Source: Mesorhizobium tianshanense | GTDB taxonomy: Bacteria > Pseudomonadota > Alphaproteobacteria > Rhizobiales > Rhizobiaceae | DNA length: 64,000 bases | Assembly: GCF_007830515.1 (NCBI RefSeq) | Contig: NZ_VLKT01000008.1 | Location: forward strand, 116,651 to 180,650 | Reading direction: 5' to 3' | Shown here: positions 62,960 to 64,000 of the stretch, piece by piece | Layout of the letters: each line of letters begins with the position of its first letter | How positions within the stretch are numbered: the first letter of the stretch is position 1 | The notes under the pieces: model-generated | Told to the model about the DNA's origin: nothing | The model's input: only the letters and a program-made list of their open reading frames with translations | Databases searched by the model: none | Position numbers and translations under genes: made by a program

Positions 62960-63694
62960 ATGGCTGACGACTGCTGCAATCGTGAAACGGACATCTGTTG
63001 CGCCCCGCCGCCACTGGTGTTTCCACCCAAGACGGACGCCGTTGCGCAGGTCGTAGACACTTGCTGTTCAGGCGGCGTGCCGGTCTTCGACGGCATGGAC
63101 CCGCGTTACAGGCGGGTGCTCTGGACCGTCATCGGCATCAACGGGGCGATGTTTTTGACCGAGATGGTCGCGGGTCAGCTCGCCGGATCGCAGGCTCTGC
63201 AAGCCGACGCGCTGGATTTCTTGGGCGATACCGTCACTTACGGCCTCAGCCTTGCGGTCATTGGCGCGTCATTGCGAACAAGAGCAAGCGCTGCCTTGTT
63301 CAAGGGTCTCTCGCTAAGCCTGTTGGGACTCTGGGTTTTCGGCTCCACCGTCTATCAGACGCTTGTCCTTGGCGTGCCGAGCGCCGAAGTGATGGGTGTC
63401 ATTGGCTTCCTGGCCCTTGCCGCCAACCTCGCATCTGTCGGCCTTCTGAGGCCGTACAAGGACGGAGATGCGAACGTGCGATCGGTTTGGCTATGCTCCC
63501 GTAACGACGCCATCGGCAACGCGGCGGTGATGCTTGCTGCGCTAGGGGTTTGGGGAACCGCAACAGCGTGGCCCGATTTGATCGTTGCCGCGGTCATGGC
63601 GGGGACCTTTTTGACCTCTTCGGTGCAAATCCTGCGGCAAGCCTGGAGCGAATACCAGCAGGGACAGACACCTCATTCCACCGCAGCAGAGTAG
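62960..63694 (+). CDS. cation diffusion facilitator-like metal transporter with Cys-rich N-terminus
   Basis: A 244-residue membrane protein with six hydrophobic helices. The N-terminal 40 residues hold three CC pairs (DCCNRE, DICCAPP, DTCCSGG), suited to thiol-loving metals. TM2 reads LQADALDFLGDTVTYG and TM5 SRNDAIGNAAVMLAA, matching CDF metal-site positions but with acidic residues in place of usual histidines. The C-terminal cytoplasmic domain of most CDF proteins is absent. The AAGGAGA site precedes the ATG, and the MerR promoter upstream indicates metal-induced expression. Likely exports Zn, Cd, Co or similar. Confidence 0.85.
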   Translation: MADDCCNRETDICCAPPPLVFPPKTDAVAQVVDTCCSGGVPVFDGMDPRYRRVLWTVIGINGAMFLTEMVAGQLAGSQALQADALDFLGDTVTYGLSLAVIGASLRTRASAALFKGLSLSLLGLWVFGSTVYQTLVLGVPSAEVMGVIGFLALAANLASVGLLRPYKDGDANVRSVWLCSRNDAIGNAAVMLAALGVWGTATAWPDLIVAAVMAGTFLTSSVQILRQAWSEYQQGQTPHSTAAE

Positions 63695-63973
63695 GCTAGT
63701 GGGGCAGCCGCACTTGCGCACGACCGTGCTCTGTCTCCGGTTTTGACGCCGAAGCCGTCCGTGCGCATACTGGGTGATATTTCGTCGGAAAGCGCCACAG
63801 CAGCAGGCTACGCCTGCGTTCATGGGTAGCGCATCTGCGGCGCCGCTTCCTTGCAGCCGCGCCGTTCAACCGTTCCGGGAGGGCAACGAGCTCAGGTTAA
63901 CGGCGGGTTGTAATTTGTGGCACGACGTAGGTTAGCGTGATTCAAGAGGCTTCCGGAGATTCGGGAGGAAGCC

Positions 63974-64000
63974 ATGAGTGAAGATGTTGCCACGCGCCGC
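63974..64000 (+). CDS. start of a further gene (truncated at window edge)
   Basis: ATG at 63974 with GGGAGGAAG directly upstream begins MSEDVATRR and is cut by the right edge. Nothing can be said about function. The 279 bases before it, from 63695, hold no gene that I can support. Confidence 0.55.

Overview
The window is about 64 kb of GC-rich (roughly 63-65 percent G+C) alphaproteobacterial chromosome. Gene content, the RpoH-type dnaK promoter, PmtA phospholipid N-methyltransferase, many ABC uptake systems and short rhizobial palindromic repeats point to the order Rhizobiales, most likely Mesorhizobium or a close relative. I saw no tRNA, rRNA, CRISPR array, prophage or transposase. Nearly every base is in a protein gene, and most long open frames on the opposite strand are shadows of those genes.

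Left third (1-18000), uptake and catabolism: an amide operon on the minus strand (AmiC sensor, AmiR ANTAR antiterminator, two peptide-type permeases, a binding protein and an acetamidase cut by the left edge) preceded by a terminator-like leader; an orphan amino-acid binding protein; a small Cys-rich protein; hydantoinase/oxoprolinase hyuA-hyuB; then on the plus strand ferredoxin-NADP reductase, deoC with an ALDH16-like two-domain aldehyde dehydrogenase, and an SDR plus FAH-family pair of the kind used for keto-deoxy sugar acids.

18000-28500 is an amino-sugar island: murQ, a sugar ABC transporter and a Gfo/Idh/MocA oxidoreductase on the minus strand, diverging from a BadF-type sugar kinase, a GntR/HutC regulator, a GlcN-6-P deaminase-like SIS protein and nagA. 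The divergent promoter carries two paired TGGTATT direct repeats that look like the operators of this regulator.

28500-38650: a malonyl-CoA decarboxylase gene broken by a frameshift, rpe, and a run of three genes for large exported proteins with shared cysteine-rich modules. This cluster is the least explained part of the window and the best candidate for an undescribed system.

38650-45000 is housekeeping: dnaK, dnaJ, pmtA, an FMN reductase, pyrF and a DUF1330 protein. 44900-51300 is a polyamine-type operon (XRE-cupin regulator, binding protein, two permeases, ATPase, FAD oxidase, cupin). 51300-56000 has an ATP-grasp protein and a D-galactose oxidative operon (dehydrogenase, DgoK, DgoA, lactonase; no galactonate dehydratase in view). 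56000-64000 has a GGDEF-EAL protein, a polyprenyl-glycosyl type membrane module (GT-C-like protein, GtrA, GT2), glutathione synthase, and a divergent MerR regulator/CDF metal transporter pair with a textbook 19-bp-spacer promoter. A further gene begins at the right edge.
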